64,000 bases of DNA from Pseudomonadota bacterium (GTDB lineage Bacteria > Pseudomonadota > Alphaproteobacteria > Rhizobiales > Devosiaceae). The notes under the pieces are model-generated. The model saw only the letters and a list, made by a program, of their open reading frames with translations, did not search any database and was not told the DNA's origin. The position numbers and the translations under genes were made by a program. The stretch lies in NCBI GenBank assembly GCA_023391095.1, contig JAEWBN010000001.1:124001-188000 (forward strand). Reading direction: 5' to 3'. Below, in pieces: positions 33,854 through 42,516 of this stretch (positions within the stretch are counted from its first letter, which is position 1; each line of letters starts with the position of its first letter).

Positions 33854-36418
33854 CTAGACGGACGCCCCGTCGTTGGCCTTGAGCTTTTTGGCAGTATCGG
33901 CCGCCTCTTCCTCGTCGGACTTCTGCTTGAGGCCGAAATTGATGAGGATCGGGCCGTTGATGATGACCGACGAATACATGCCCACCAGCGAACCGAAGGT
34001 CATGGCGATGGTGAAGCTGCGCAGCGCCTCGCCACCGAAGAAGACCAGCGGCAACAGGGCCAGCAAGAGGGTGAACTGCGTCAGCGAGGTTCGCACGATG
34101 GTCTGGTTGATCGAGAGGTCGATCAACTCCGGCAGTGGCATCTTCCGGTATTTGCGCAGGTTCTCGCGAATACGGTCCGACACGACGACGGTTTCGTTGA
34201 GCGATATACCGACCAGGGTCAGCACTGCAGCAATGGAGCTGAGGTTGAACTCCATCCCCGTCAACGAGAAGAGGCCGATAGTCATGATAAGGTCGTGCGA
34301 CGTCGTCGTCACCGCCGCAAGCGCGAACTGCCATTCGAAGCGGAACCAGATGTAGATGAGGATACAGACCAGGGCGATGATCACGGCAATGGTGCCGGTC
34401 AGTGCCAGCTCGCCCGATACCGTGCCGCTCACGGCCTCGACGCGGCGGACTTCATAATTGTCGCCGGCCAGTGCCTCTTGCACCTGTTGGACAGCGATCT
34501 GGTCGGCCGATTGGCCACCCTCTTGCGCCTGCACACGCACCAGAACGTCCTGCGGCGTGCCGAAGCCCTGCACCTGCACCTCGCCGAGATCAAGGCCCGA
34601 CAAAAGCTCGCGCACCTGTCCCACATCGGCCGGACCGCCGACATGCTGCACTTCGATGGCGGTGCCGCCGACGAAGTCGATGCCGAGGTTGAAGCCCTTG
34701 GTGAAGGCCGACCCGATCGAGATCAGCGACATAATGATCGACAGTGCAATCACATAGCGGGAGATCTTCATAAACGGAATCTTGGTTCCGTCGGGGATGA
34801 AGCGGAATTTCTGGATGTTCAGCTTCTTGGGGCGAACCCGCTTGTACCAGAGGTTCACCTGGAAGGAGGTGACCGTGTAGGAGGTGAAAAGCGAGGTCAG
34901 GATGCCCAGGCCGAGCGTCACGGCGAAGCCCTGGATCGGGCCCGAGCCCATGAAGTAAAGCACCACGGCGGCGACCAACTGCGTCAGGTGCGAGTCGATG
35001 ATCGTGCCCCAGGCGCGCTCGAAACCAGCATTGATCGATTGCAGCGGCGATTTGCCTGACGCCTGTTCCTCTCGCATACGCTCGTAAATCAGCACGTTGG
35101 CGTCCACGGCCATGCCGATGGTCAGGACGATACCGGCGATACCCGGCAGCGTCAGCGTTGCGCCCAGGGTGGAGAGCGCCGCGAAGATCAGGATGATGTT
35201 GAGGATCAGCGAGACGTTGGCGAAGACGCCCCAGACGCCATAGGCGACGACCATGAAGGACAGGACGAGGATGGCGGCGACGACGCCGGCGGTGAAGCCG
35301 GCCTGGATCGAGTCCGCGCCAAGGCTCGCATCCACCGTGCGTTCCTCAATGACGTCGAGGCTGGCGGGGAGCGCGCCGGCGCGCAGCAGCACAGCCAGAT
35401 CGTTGGCCGTGGCCGTCGTGAAGCTGCCGCTGATCTGTCCCGAACCGCCGGTGATCGGCTGCTGGATCACCGGAGCGGTGATGACCTGGTTGTCGAGGAC
35501 GATGGCAAAGCGCTGACCGACATTGCGCGAGGTGATTTCACCGAAGGTGATGGCGCCGCGCGTGTCGAACTTGAAGCTCACAACAGGGATGCCCTGCTGC
35601 TGGTCATAGGCCGGCTGCGCATCCACAAGGGATTCGCCGCCAAGGGCGATGTCTTCGTAGAGAAGCTCGCTGGTGCCGTCCTGGCTGGGTAGGATCATGG
35701 TTCCCACAGGCAGGCCCTGTGCCTCGGCCTGCGCCGCGGACATGCCGGGATAGACCATGTGGAAGGTCAGGCGGGCAGTCTGCGAAATGATGTTCTTGAG
35801 GCGCTCGCTGTCCCCGAAGCCGGGCACCTGCACCATGACGCGGGTATCGCCCTGGCGCTGGATGGTGGGCTCGGTCGTGCCCAGTTCGTCGATACGCGAG
35901 CGGATAACTTCGATGGACTGCGCAACCAGCGAACTCATGCGCTGGGTAATGCCTTCCGGAGTCAGCGTGATGGTCAGCTTGCCGTCGGCGGTTTCGCCAA
36001 AGCTCAGCTCATCGACACCCGTACCGGCGCTGAAGAGATTATTGGCAAGGGTATTCTGCAGCCCGCGGATCGCCGCTTCGGCCTGCGCCTTCTGGCTCGG
36101 ATCGGTCAGCTCGATGGCGATGGTATTGGTCGCCACGTCGGTCGTGATCAGATTGCCGATGCCGTTCTGCGTCGCCAGGACGTTGCGCGCCTCGCGCCGG
36201 ACGTCGCTCAGCCGCTGCGTCACGATGCCTTCGCGATTGACCTCGAGCAGCAGGTGAGAGCCACCCTGAAGGTCAAGGCCAAGCACCAGCCCAGGCTGCG
36301 GCAGCCAGCCAGGCAACGCTTCCTGAATCTGCTTGGGCAGGAAGTTTGGTGCCGCGAGCAGAATGCCCGCGATCGTGACGAACAGGATGACGAATACGCG
36401 GAACGGCGACTGGTTCAT
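33854..36418 (-). CDS. secDF: Protein translocase SecDF, fused
   Basis: This 854-residue protein fuses SecD (residues 1 to about 520) and SecF (about 555-854), each with six helices. SecD starts with a transmembrane helix and GLDLQGGSHLLLEV, has the periplasmic P1 domain, and the GMAVDANVLIYERMREE motif with the proton-carrying Asp. The SecF half has GIDFVGGTAIEV and GISLNETVVVSDRIREN. SecDF uses the proton gradient to complete export of secreted proteins. AGGA 8 bases before ATG 36418 sets the start. Fused forms occur in several Rhizobiales. Confidence 0.95.
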   Translation of the reverse strand: MNQSPFRVFVILFVTIAGILLAAPNFLPKQIQEALPGWLPQPGLVLGLDLQGGSHLLLEVNREGIVTQRLSDVRREARNVLATQNGIGNLITTDVATNTIAIELTDPSQKAQAEAAIRGLQNTLANNLFSAGTGVDELSFGETADGKLTITLTPEGITQRMSSLVAQSIEVIRSRIDELGTTEPTIQRQGDTRVMVQVPGFGDSERLKNIISQTARLTFHMVYPGMSAAQAEAQGLPVGTMILPSQDGTSELLYEDIALGGESLVDAQPAYDQQQGIPVVSFKFDTRGAITFGEITSRNVGQRFAIVLDNQVITAPVIQQPITGGSGQISGSFTTATANDLAVLLRAGALPASLDVIEERTVDASLGADSIQAGFTAGVVAAILVLSFMVVAYGVWGVFANVSLILNIILIFAALSTLGATLTLPGIAGIVLTIGMAVDANVLIYERMREEQASGKSPLQSINAGFERAWGTIIDSHLTQLVAAVVLYFMGSGPIQGFAVTLGLGILTSLFTSYTVTSFQVNLWYKRVRPKKLNIQKFRFIPDGTKIPFMKISRYVIALSIIMSLISIGSAFTKGFNLGIDFVGGTAIEVQHVGGPADVGQVRELLSGLDLGEVQVQGFGTPQDVLVRVQAQEGGQSADQIAVQQVQEALAGDNYEVRRVEAVSGTVSGELALTGTIAVIIALVCILIYIWFRFEWQFALAAVTTTSHDLIMTIGLFSLTGMEFNLSSIAAVLTLVGISLNETVVVSDRIRENLRKYRKMPLPELIDLSINQTIVRTSLTQFTLLLALLPLVFFGGEALRSFTIAMTFGSLVGMYSSVIINGPILINFGLKQKSDEEEAADTAKKLKANDGASV

Positions 36419-36441
36419 AAAAGACGTCCTGAAAGGCATAA

Positions 36442-36466
36442 AGCCGGAGCCTTTCGGGCTCCGGCT
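36442..36466 (-). terminator. Intercistronic hairpin between yajC and secDF
   Basis: A perfect 10-bp stem (AGCCGGAGCC / GGCTCCGGCT, 5-base loop) followed on the minus strand by TTATGCCTTT lies between yajC and secDF. It could act as a partial terminator that lowers secDF relative to yajC, or as an mRNA-stability element. Confidence 0.55.
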
Positions 36467-36477
36467 GGTTCGGCAGC

Positions 36478-36825
36478 TTATGCCGGCTTGTTGTCGTTGA
36501 CCGGCTCGGACTTGGACCGCACATCGGCGACCATGTGCCGGACAACCTTGACCTTGACGCCCTGGGCGATTTCCACTTCGAGGTCTTCGCCATCGACAGC
36601 CTTGGTCACCTTGCCCACGAGACCGCCGGTGGTGACGACGGTGTCACCGCGACGGATGGCAGAGAGCATGGCCTGCTGGGCCTTGAGGCGCTTCTGCTGC
36701 GGACGGAAAATCAGCAGCCAGAAGATCAGCACCAGAAGCGCGATCGGCATAAGCTGGATGAAAATGTCAGCCATGCCACCACGGGCCCCAACCGCATCCT
36801 GCGCATAGGCGGGCGTTACAAACAT
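36478..36825 (-). CDS. yajC: Preprotein translocase subunit YajC
   Basis: This 115-residue single-helix protein accompanies SecDF in the translocase holocomplex. It has the typical order: short periplasmic start (MFVTPAYAQ), helix FIQLMPIALLVLIFWLLIFRPQQKRLKAQQAML, then a cytoplasmic domain with IRRGDTVVTTGGLVGKV. GGAGA lies 7 bases before ATG 36825. It heads the minus-strand operon yajC-secDF-Mth938-NDUFAF6-like and is divergent from the DUF815 ATPase. Confidence 0.95.
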   Translation of the reverse strand: MFVTPAYAQDAVGARGGMADIFIQLMPIALLVLIFWLLIFRPQQKRLKAQQAMLSAIRRGDTVVTTGGLVGKVTKAVDGEDLEVEIAQGVKVKVVRHMVADVRSKSEPVNDNKPA

Positions 36826-37027
36826 CAAGCTGTCTCCTAAGTGTTTTTCTTTTTCGTATCTGCTGGGATGGGGCGGTCCGGCGCTGAGCGGTCAGGCGCT
36901 GGACGCTATCGGGCTTGCCTGCACTTGCGCCCCGGCCAAAATCGGGCGGACTATACATTTGGGTATGCGTGATTGCAAAGCCAATCCGGATGCGACAATC
37001 ACGCCAGGTTACACAAGGACGGGATCG

Positions 37028-37891
37028 TTGAAGACCAAGGATTTTTTGGGCCGCATTGCCGAGGCTCTGGAAACAATAGCACACAGCGTGAACCCTGAGG
37101 CCGGCACCAACAGATTCGTCCTTGGGCCCGAAAATGCCTATCACTGGCAAGGCGATAGCGGGACCCTGCTGCCTGTGGCCAAGGTGTCGCGGGTACCCAT
37201 CGACATGCTGAGGGGCATTGATCGCGTCCGCGACATCCTGCTCGCCAATACCGAACAGTTTGCCCGCGGCCACGGGGCCAACAATGCTCTCCTCTGGGGC
37301 GCGCGCGGCATGGGCAAGTCCTCGCTGGTCAAGGCAATCCACGCCGACATCTGCGAGCGCGAGGGATTCGAGCGGCTGGTGCTGATCGAAATCGCGCGGG
37401 AAGATCTGGAGTCCCTGCCCCGCCTGATGCGCGCCATTGCCGGGCAGGATGCACGCTTCATCGTCTTTTGCGACGACCTGAGCTTTGATGCCGGGGAAAC
37501 GAGCTACAAGTCGCTAAAGACCATTCTCGACGGGGGCCTCGAAGGGCGGCCGGACAATGTGCTGTTCTACGCCACGTCCAACCGGCGGCACCTGATGCCC
37601 CGCGACATGATCGAAAACGAGAAATCCACAGCTATCAATCCCGGTGAAGCGGTGGAAGAAAAAGTGTCGCTCTCCGACCGTTTTGGCCTCTGGCTGGGAT
37701 TTCACAATTCGGACCAGGACACCTATCTGGCGATGGTGTCGGGCTATGCCGAATTTTACGGCCTCACGATCGATGCCGAAACCCTGCGCGCCCGAGCCAT
37801 CGAATGGGCTGCAACGCGCGGAGCGCGTTCCGGCCGCGTGGCCATCCAACTCGTTCGAACGCTTGCCGGTGAAGAAGGCAAGGCCGTCTAG
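37028..37891 (+). CDS. DUF815 family ATP-binding protein
   Basis: This 287-residue P-loop protein starts at TTG 37028, with AAGGA at 8 bases; longer frames back to 36959 lack a site. Walker A is LLWGARGMGKSSLVKA and Walker B is RFIVFCDDLSFD, followed by the sensor-like ATSNRRHLMPRDMIEN characteristic of DUF815. The family is AAA-like, cytoplasmic and very often next to yajC in alphaproteobacteria. Its function is not established; an ATPase acting on proteins or DNA is inferred only from the fold. A strong terminator follows. Confidence 0.88.
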   Translation: MKTKDFLGRIAEALETIAHSVNPEAGTNRFVLGPENAYHWQGDSGTLLPVAKVSRVPIDMLRGIDRVRDILLANTEQFARGHGANNALLWGARGMGKSSLVKAIHADICEREGFERLVLIEIAREDLESLPRLMRAIAGQDARFIVFCDDLSFDAGETSYKSLKTILDGGLEGRPDNVLFYATSNRRHLMPRDMIENEKSTAINPGEAVEEKVSLSDRFGLWLGFHNSDQDTYLAMVSGYAEFYGLTIDAETLRARAIEWAATRGARSGRVAIQLVRTLAGEEGKAV

Positions 37892-37916
37892 GTCCCGTCC
37901 TACGAGACAAAAAAAG

Positions 37917-37948
37917 AAAAAGGCCGGGGCACCACGCCCGGCCTTTTT
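37917..37948. terminator. Strong bidirectional terminator
   Basis: A 7-bp GC stem (GGCCGGG / CCCGGCC) is flanked by an A-run on the left and TTTTTT on the right, giving a textbook bidirectional terminator between the DUF815 gene and nlpD. Confidence 0.9.
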
Positions 37949-37971
37949 TGATACTGGAGGTCCAGATCGTC

Positions 37972-39312
37972 TTAGCTGGCGAGCAGCGGCACTGGATCGA
38001 CCGGCGTCGCGCCCTTGCGCAGTTCGAAGTGCAGTTGCGGACGGGAAACCGAGCCGGTCTGGCCGACCGTGCCGATATTGTCGCCGCGATTGACCACGGC
38101 ACCCTTGGCAACGCTCATGTCCTTGAGGTGGGCATAGGCGGAGACAAAGCCGTTGGGATGGCGGATCAGGATGAGGTTGCCATAGCCCTCGACGCCCGAA
38201 CCGACATAGATGACGGTGCCGTTTTCGGCAGCCTTGACCGAGGAGCCTTCCGGCACGTCGATATTGATGCCGGTACCGCGCGATGCAGCGAAGTCCACGA
38301 TCACCCGGCCCGATGCAGGCCAGCGGAACTTGTCGCTACCGGACATGACCGGTTCGGATGCCGGCGCGGTTGCCACCTGGGTGGGCGCGGCCTGCGCCGG
38401 AGCGGCCTGGACTGGGGTCGCGGCGGGCGCAGCCGGGGCGACGGGCGTCGTAGCCACGGATGACGGGGTCGTGCCAAGGGCCTGCGGGGCGGGCGCCAGG
38501 CCGGCGGGACGATTGTCCGGCAGGGTCATGCCGGTTGCTGACGGCGCCACAGCGGCAACCTGCGTCACCGGAGCCGCGGCGGGAGCAGCGGGCGCGCGGA
38601 CCAGATCGCCACGGCCGGGAATGATCACCTGCTGGCCCACAACGATCTTGTCGGGCGAAGACAGGCCATTGGCCTGGACGATGGCCTGGGTGGTCACGTC
38701 ATACTTGCGGGCGATGGTGTAGAGCGACTCACCGCTGGCGATCGTATGTGTGTAGCCGTTGGCGTTGGCAACCGGAGCGCTGACTGGAACGCTGGAATTG
38801 ACCGGCAGGGCGGCATTGGGGGTAGTGGCGCCCATAACAACGGCAGCGGGTGCTGCCGGCATCGGGGCAAGGGTCTGCTGTGCGGGCATGGCTTGCGTGG
38901 CTCCCATTGGTGACGAGGCGCCCAGGGCCGGGAGGTCCTGAGACTGAACCGACGGCGCGAGGGCGGCCGTCCCGATCGGAGAGGTAGCGCCGATCGGCTG
39001 CGCGAAGCTGTTTTGCACTGGGGCGGGCGGCAGGTTGCCACCACCACCGATCCAGCCACCGCCACCACCGACATTGGCCGGAGGCAGGAACTGCTGCTCG
39101 GCGACCAGAACGGTGTTCGGCGCGCCAAGGCTGGCAGGCATGGGCTGATTGATTGTGGCAGGCGCAGACTGGGCGACTGATCCGGTGACGGTGCTGTCAC
39201 CAAAGGTCCGACTGCCAAGGCTGGAGCAGCCGGAAAGACCAACAGCAGCGACCATCAGGCCGGCAAGGGCTACCGCGCTTCTGTGGGTCCGCGGGGAGAC
39301 GCGAATACTCAT
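37972..39312 (-). CDS. nlpD: NlpD-like lipoprotein: LysM plus degenerate M23 (LytM) domain
   Basis: This 446-residue outer-membrane lipoprotein has a lipobox (GLSGC, Cys29). A long Ala/Pro-rich linker leads to a LysM domain (HTIASGESLYTIARKYDV...GQQVIIPG) and a C-terminal M23 domain. The zinc ligands are degenerate: the usual HxGxD reads TGINID, and HLH reads QLHFEL, while AYAHLKDM keeps its His. This is the state of NlpD/EnvC amidase activators, not active endopeptidases. surE lies directly upstream, the same neighbourhood as in enterobacteria, but without pcm. It probably activates septal amidases. Confidence 0.88.
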   Translation of the reverse strand: MSIRVSPRTHRSAVALAGLMVAAVGLSGCSSLGSRTFGDSTVTGSVAQSAPATINQPMPASLGAPNTVLVAEQQFLPPANVGGGGGWIGGGGNLPPAPVQNSFAQPIGATSPIGTAALAPSVQSQDLPALGASSPMGATQAMPAQQTLAPMPAAPAAVVMGATTPNAALPVNSSVPVSAPVANANGYTHTIASGESLYTIARKYDVTTQAIVQANGLSSPDKIVVGQQVIIPGRGDLVRAPAAPAAAPVTQVAAVAPSATGMTLPDNRPAGLAPAPQALGTTPSSVATTPVAPAAPAATPVQAAPAQAAPTQVATAPASEPVMSGSDKFRWPASGRVIVDFAASRGTGINIDVPEGSSVKAAENGTVIYVGSGVEGYGNLILIRHPNGFVSAYAHLKDMSVAKGAVVNRGDNIGTVGQTGSVSRPQLHFELRKGATPVDPVPLLAS

Positions 39313-39468
39313 CGGCTTACTCGTACGCAGGTACTCAACAACTGATTGTGAGACTAGGCCGGTAAGGTAAAGACGAGTTTAAAGCCGATGCGATTTGCGC
39401 AAAATCGTATGGGGGCGATTCAGGGTCGGGTAAGGTTAACCGGATGGACCCCGCCGCACGCCGAGGGA

Positions 39469-40242
39469 TTACCGGCCTTTCAGCCGTGCCTGCCCCAGCC
39501 GCTCCAGCGCGCCGCGATGCGTTTGCTGGAGAGAAAAAGGCGTGACCGTAATGGCATTGCCGCTGCGCAGCACCTCGAAGTCGGCGTCCGGGTCGAGCGG
39601 CAGCGGTGTTTCGGGAATGGCCATGAAGAACTCGCCCTCCTGGTCGCTGCCATAATAGCGGATTGGCGAGCGCGAGAAGCGCTGGTGCGGCACCGCTGCA
39701 AGCCCGGTCACATCCGCCGTCGCGCAGAAGGGGAAGTTGACGTTGTAGAACACGTCGTCTCCGCCATGAGCCGCAAGAATGGCCTCGACCACTTCGGCGC
39801 CGAAGCGGCTCGCATTGGACCAGTCGGGCTTGTGGGTCACCGCATAGTCCATCGACTGGCTCATGGCGATGCCGATGGCGCCCTGCAGGGCCCCTTCCCG
39901 CGCACCGCCCGCCGTGCCCGAGCAGTTGACGATGTCTCCCAGGTTCTGCCCGGCATTGACGCCCGAAAGGACCAGATCGGCCGGCTTGTCGCCGAGCAGA
40001 TGGGTCATGCCTGCCACGACGCAGTCGGCGGGAGAGCCGCCCACCACGGCAAAGCGGCGCGGCGCCCGCTCTTCGAAACGCAATTCGCGTCCGAAAGTGA
40101 AGCGGTGCCCTGCCCCGGATTGATTGCCGTCGGGGGCCACCACCCACACATCGTCCGAGATCGCGTTGGCGATCTCCACCATGACGGACAGGCCCGGCGC
40201 ATCCACGCCATCGTCATTGGTGATGAGGATGCGCAGGCTCAT
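39469..40242 (-). CDS. surE: 5'/3'-nucleotidase SurE
   Basis: This 257-residue phosphatase hydrolyses nucleoside monophosphates in a survival-related role. The N-terminus MSLRILITNDDGVDAPGL carries the two metal-binding Asp residues; SGVNAGQNLGDIVNCSGTAGGAREGA is the second family block with the metal-binding Asn and Ser. ATG 40242 is one base after the serS stop; an upstream extension inside serS has no support. It belongs to the serS-surE-nlpD run, with pcm absent. Confidence 0.95.
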   Translation of the reverse strand: MSLRILITNDDGVDAPGLSVMVEIANAISDDVWVVAPDGNQSGAGHRFTFGRELRFEERAPRRFAVVGGSPADCVVAGMTHLLGDKPADLVLSGVNAGQNLGDIVNCSGTAGGAREGALQGAIGIAMSQSMDYAVTHKPDWSNASRFGAEVVEAILAAHGGDDVFYNVNFPFCATADVTGLAAVPHQRFSRSPIRYYGSDQEGEFFMAIPETPLPLDPDADFEVLRSGNAITVTPFSLQQTHRGALERLGQARLKGR

Positions 40243-40243
40243 G

Positions 40244-41572
40244 TCAGCGGCCGCCGATGGCGATGAGGCCACCCATATAGGGCCGCAGCGCCTCGGGGAT
40301 CAGCACGGAGCCATCTTCCTGCTGGTAGTTTTCCATCACGGCGATCAGGCACCGGCCCACGGCCGTGCCCGAGCCATTGAGCGTGTGCACATAGCGCGGC
40401 GCCTGCTTTTCACCCGCCGGGCGATAGCGGGCTTCCATGCGGCGGGCCTGGAAATCACCACAGACGGAAACTGAGGAAATCTCGCGATAGGTGTCCTGCC
40501 CCGGCAGCCAGACCTCGATGTCATAGGTCTTGCGCGCGCCAAAGCCGAGATCGCCGGTGCAAAGATTCATGACGCGGTAGTGCAGCCCGAGCTTCTGCAT
40601 GACGGCCTCGGCACAGGCCAGCATGCGCTCATGCTCGTTGACCGCGTCTTCGGGCGTCACGATGGACACCATCTCGACCTTGTTGAACTGATGCTGGCGC
40701 AGCATGCCGCGGGTGTCGCGGCCAGCCGAGCCGGCCTCTGAGCGGAAACACGGCGTCAGCGCGGTGAGGCGCATTGGCAGCTCTTCCTCGGCGAGAATGG
40801 TTTCGCGCACGAAATTGGTCATAGGCACTTCGGCCGTCGGGATCAGCGCAAGGCGGCTTTCGCCATGGGCGGTAAAGAAGAAGTCGCCATCGAACTTTGG
40901 CAGCTGGCCGGTTCCAAACATGGCCTCGTCACGCACCAGGTAAGGCGGCTGAACTTCCGTATAGCCGTGCTCGGTCGTGTGCAGGTCGAGCATGAACTGA
41001 CCCAGCGCACGCTCGAGCCGCGCAATCTGCCCCTTGAGCACGACAAAACGGCTGCCGGAGAGCTTGGCGGCCACCTCGAAATCCATGTCCTTTTCGGCAA
41101 CGCCGATGTCGAAATGCTCTTTGGGCGCAAAGGCAAAGCTCGGCTTGGCCGGACGCGCCTTGGCGACCGTTTCCGGCGAGCCATTGGGGCCGAAATATTC
41201 GACGTTGCCGCTTTCGTCCTCGCCCTCCGGCACATCGTCGAAGGCCATGTTAGGAATGGACGACAGGATATCGCGCAGCTCTTTTTCAACCGCGCGTTCT
41301 TCGGCTTCGCCGCCGGGAATGAATTCCTTGAGCTGGGCAACCTCAGCCATCAGCTGCGCAGCCTTGGCCTCATCCTTTTGCGCCTTGGACTGGCCGATCT
41401 GCTTGGACAGCGCATTGCGCTTCTCCTGCGCTTCGTTCAGCCGCACGATGATCTGCCGACGGCGCTCGTCAATGGCGATGATGTCGGAGGAGCGGACGGA
41501 CACGTTCTTGCGCTGCGACATAGCCTTGTCGAAGGCGTCAGGATTGTCTCTGATCCACTTGATATCGAACAT
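40244..41572 (-). CDS. serS: Seryl-tRNA synthetase
   Basis: This 442-residue class II synthetase charges tRNA-Ser (and Sec). The N-terminal coiled-coil arm (residues about 30-100: DERRRQIIVRLNEAQEKRNAL, KDEAKAAQLMAEVAQLKE) binds the tRNA long arm. The catalytic core has TAEVPMTNFV, motif 2 CFRSEAGSAGRDTRGMLRQHQF and motif 3 GTAVGRCLIAVMENYQ. Two adjacent ATGs (41575, 41572) are possible; MFDIKWIRDNP fits the family. surE follows after a single base. Confidence 0.96.
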   Translation of the reverse strand: MFDIKWIRDNPDAFDKAMSQRKNVSVRSSDIIAIDERRRQIIVRLNEAQEKRNALSKQIGQSKAQKDEAKAAQLMAEVAQLKEFIPGGEAEERAVEKELRDILSSIPNMAFDDVPEGEDESGNVEYFGPNGSPETVAKARPAKPSFAFAPKEHFDIGVAEKDMDFEVAAKLSGSRFVVLKGQIARLERALGQFMLDLHTTEHGYTEVQPPYLVRDEAMFGTGQLPKFDGDFFFTAHGESRLALIPTAEVPMTNFVRETILAEEELPMRLTALTPCFRSEAGSAGRDTRGMLRQHQFNKVEMVSIVTPEDAVNEHERMLACAEAVMQKLGLHYRVMNLCTGDLGFGARKTYDIEVWLPGQDTYREISSVSVCGDFQARRMEARYRPAGEKQAPRYVHTLNGSGTAVGRCLIAVMENYQQEDGSVLIPEALRPYMGGLIAIGGR

Positions 41573-41603
41573 CATTGCTACGGGACGGGCCCGCCTCTTG
41601 GGT

Positions 41604-41641
41604 CATGCAGGCTCGGGGAAATGCCTTGGCACGCCTGCATG
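41604..41641. repeat. Inverted repeat between tatC and serS
   Basis: A perfect 9-bp repeat (CATGCAGGC / GCCTGCATG) closes a 20-base loop that can pair further inside. It lies in the 104-base gap of the minus-strand run, with no T-tract. It may be an mRNA-processing or regulatory hairpin that separates tatABC from serS. Confidence 0.4.
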
Positions 41642-41676
41642 GCCAGGGCACGGAAACCGCGCCCTTTCGAGCGCGA

Positions 41677-42513
41677 TTATTCGGACGATGAGCCGGTCAG
41701 TTCTGCTTCCTGCGCAGCAAGGGCTGCCTCGCGACGCTTCTGGATGATCCGCACCGAAATGATGCCGAGTTCGTAGAGAGCATACATCGGGATGGCAAGA
41801 CCGATCTGCGAGATCGGATCGGGCGGCGACACGAAGGCTGCAACGAACAGAATTCCGACGATGGCGTAGCGGCGGCCCTTCTTGAGCTGCTCCACATTGA
41901 TCAGGTCGATCTGCGCCAGGAGAGTCAGCACAACGGGCAGCTGGAAACAGATACCGAAGGCCAGGATCAGCGTCATGGCGAGGCCGAGATATTCGGAAAC
42001 CCGCGGCAGAAGCTTGATCTCTTCGGTCTGCATATTGCTGAAAAAGCCCAGCGCCAGCGGCAGCACCACGAAGTAGACCATGGCCGCGCCGAGCAGGAAA
42101 AAGATCGGCGTGGCGACGAGATACGGCACCAGAGCGCGGCGCTCATGCTTGTAGAGGCCCGGGGCGACAAAGCGATAGATCTGCGTCGCGAGATACGGGA
42201 AGCCCAGGAAGATCGCGCCGAAGAAGGCGAGATTGAGCTGGGTAAAGAAGAATTCCTGCGGCGCCGTATAGATAAGCTCCATATCCGCCGGATCGGGATA
42301 GAGCGTGCGGTACGGGTTGAGCAGGATATCGAAAATATTGCCGGCGAAGATGAAGCAGACGATCATCAGCAGCACGATGGCGATCACGCTATGGATCAGC
42401 CGCTTGCGCAGCTCGATCAGGTGATCCATCAGCGGCGCTTCGCTCCCGGCCAGTTCGTCTTCCGGCTCGGCCGCGGTCTTGCTCTTGTCTTCGATCTGCT
42501 TGGCGTCGGCCAT
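41677..42513 (-). CDS. tatC: Sec-independent protein translocase TatC
   Basis: This 278-residue six-helix protein recognises twin-arginine signal peptides. The N-terminal cytoplasmic motif APLMDHLIELRKRLI, the conserved PxL-like PLALGFFSNM region and the cytoplasmic loop YRFVAPGLYKHERRALVPYL are visible, as is a C-terminal acidic/basic tail. The first 25 residues are a hydrophilic extension. It follows tatB by 3 bases in a tatA-tatB-tatC order. Confidence 0.96.
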   Translation of the reverse strand: MADAKQIEDKSKTAAEPEDELAGSEAPLMDHLIELRKRLIHSVIAIVLLMIVCFIFAGNIFDILLNPYRTLYPDPADMELIYTAPQEFFFTQLNLAFFGAIFLGFPYLATQIYRFVAPGLYKHERRALVPYLVATPIFFLLGAAMVYFVVLPLALGFFSNMQTEEIKLLPRVSEYLGLAMTLILAFGICFQLPVVLTLLAQIDLINVEQLKKGRRYAIVGILFVAAFVSPPDPISQIGLAIPMYALYELGIISVRIIQKRREAALAAQEAELTGSSSE

Positions 42514-42516
42514 CTA

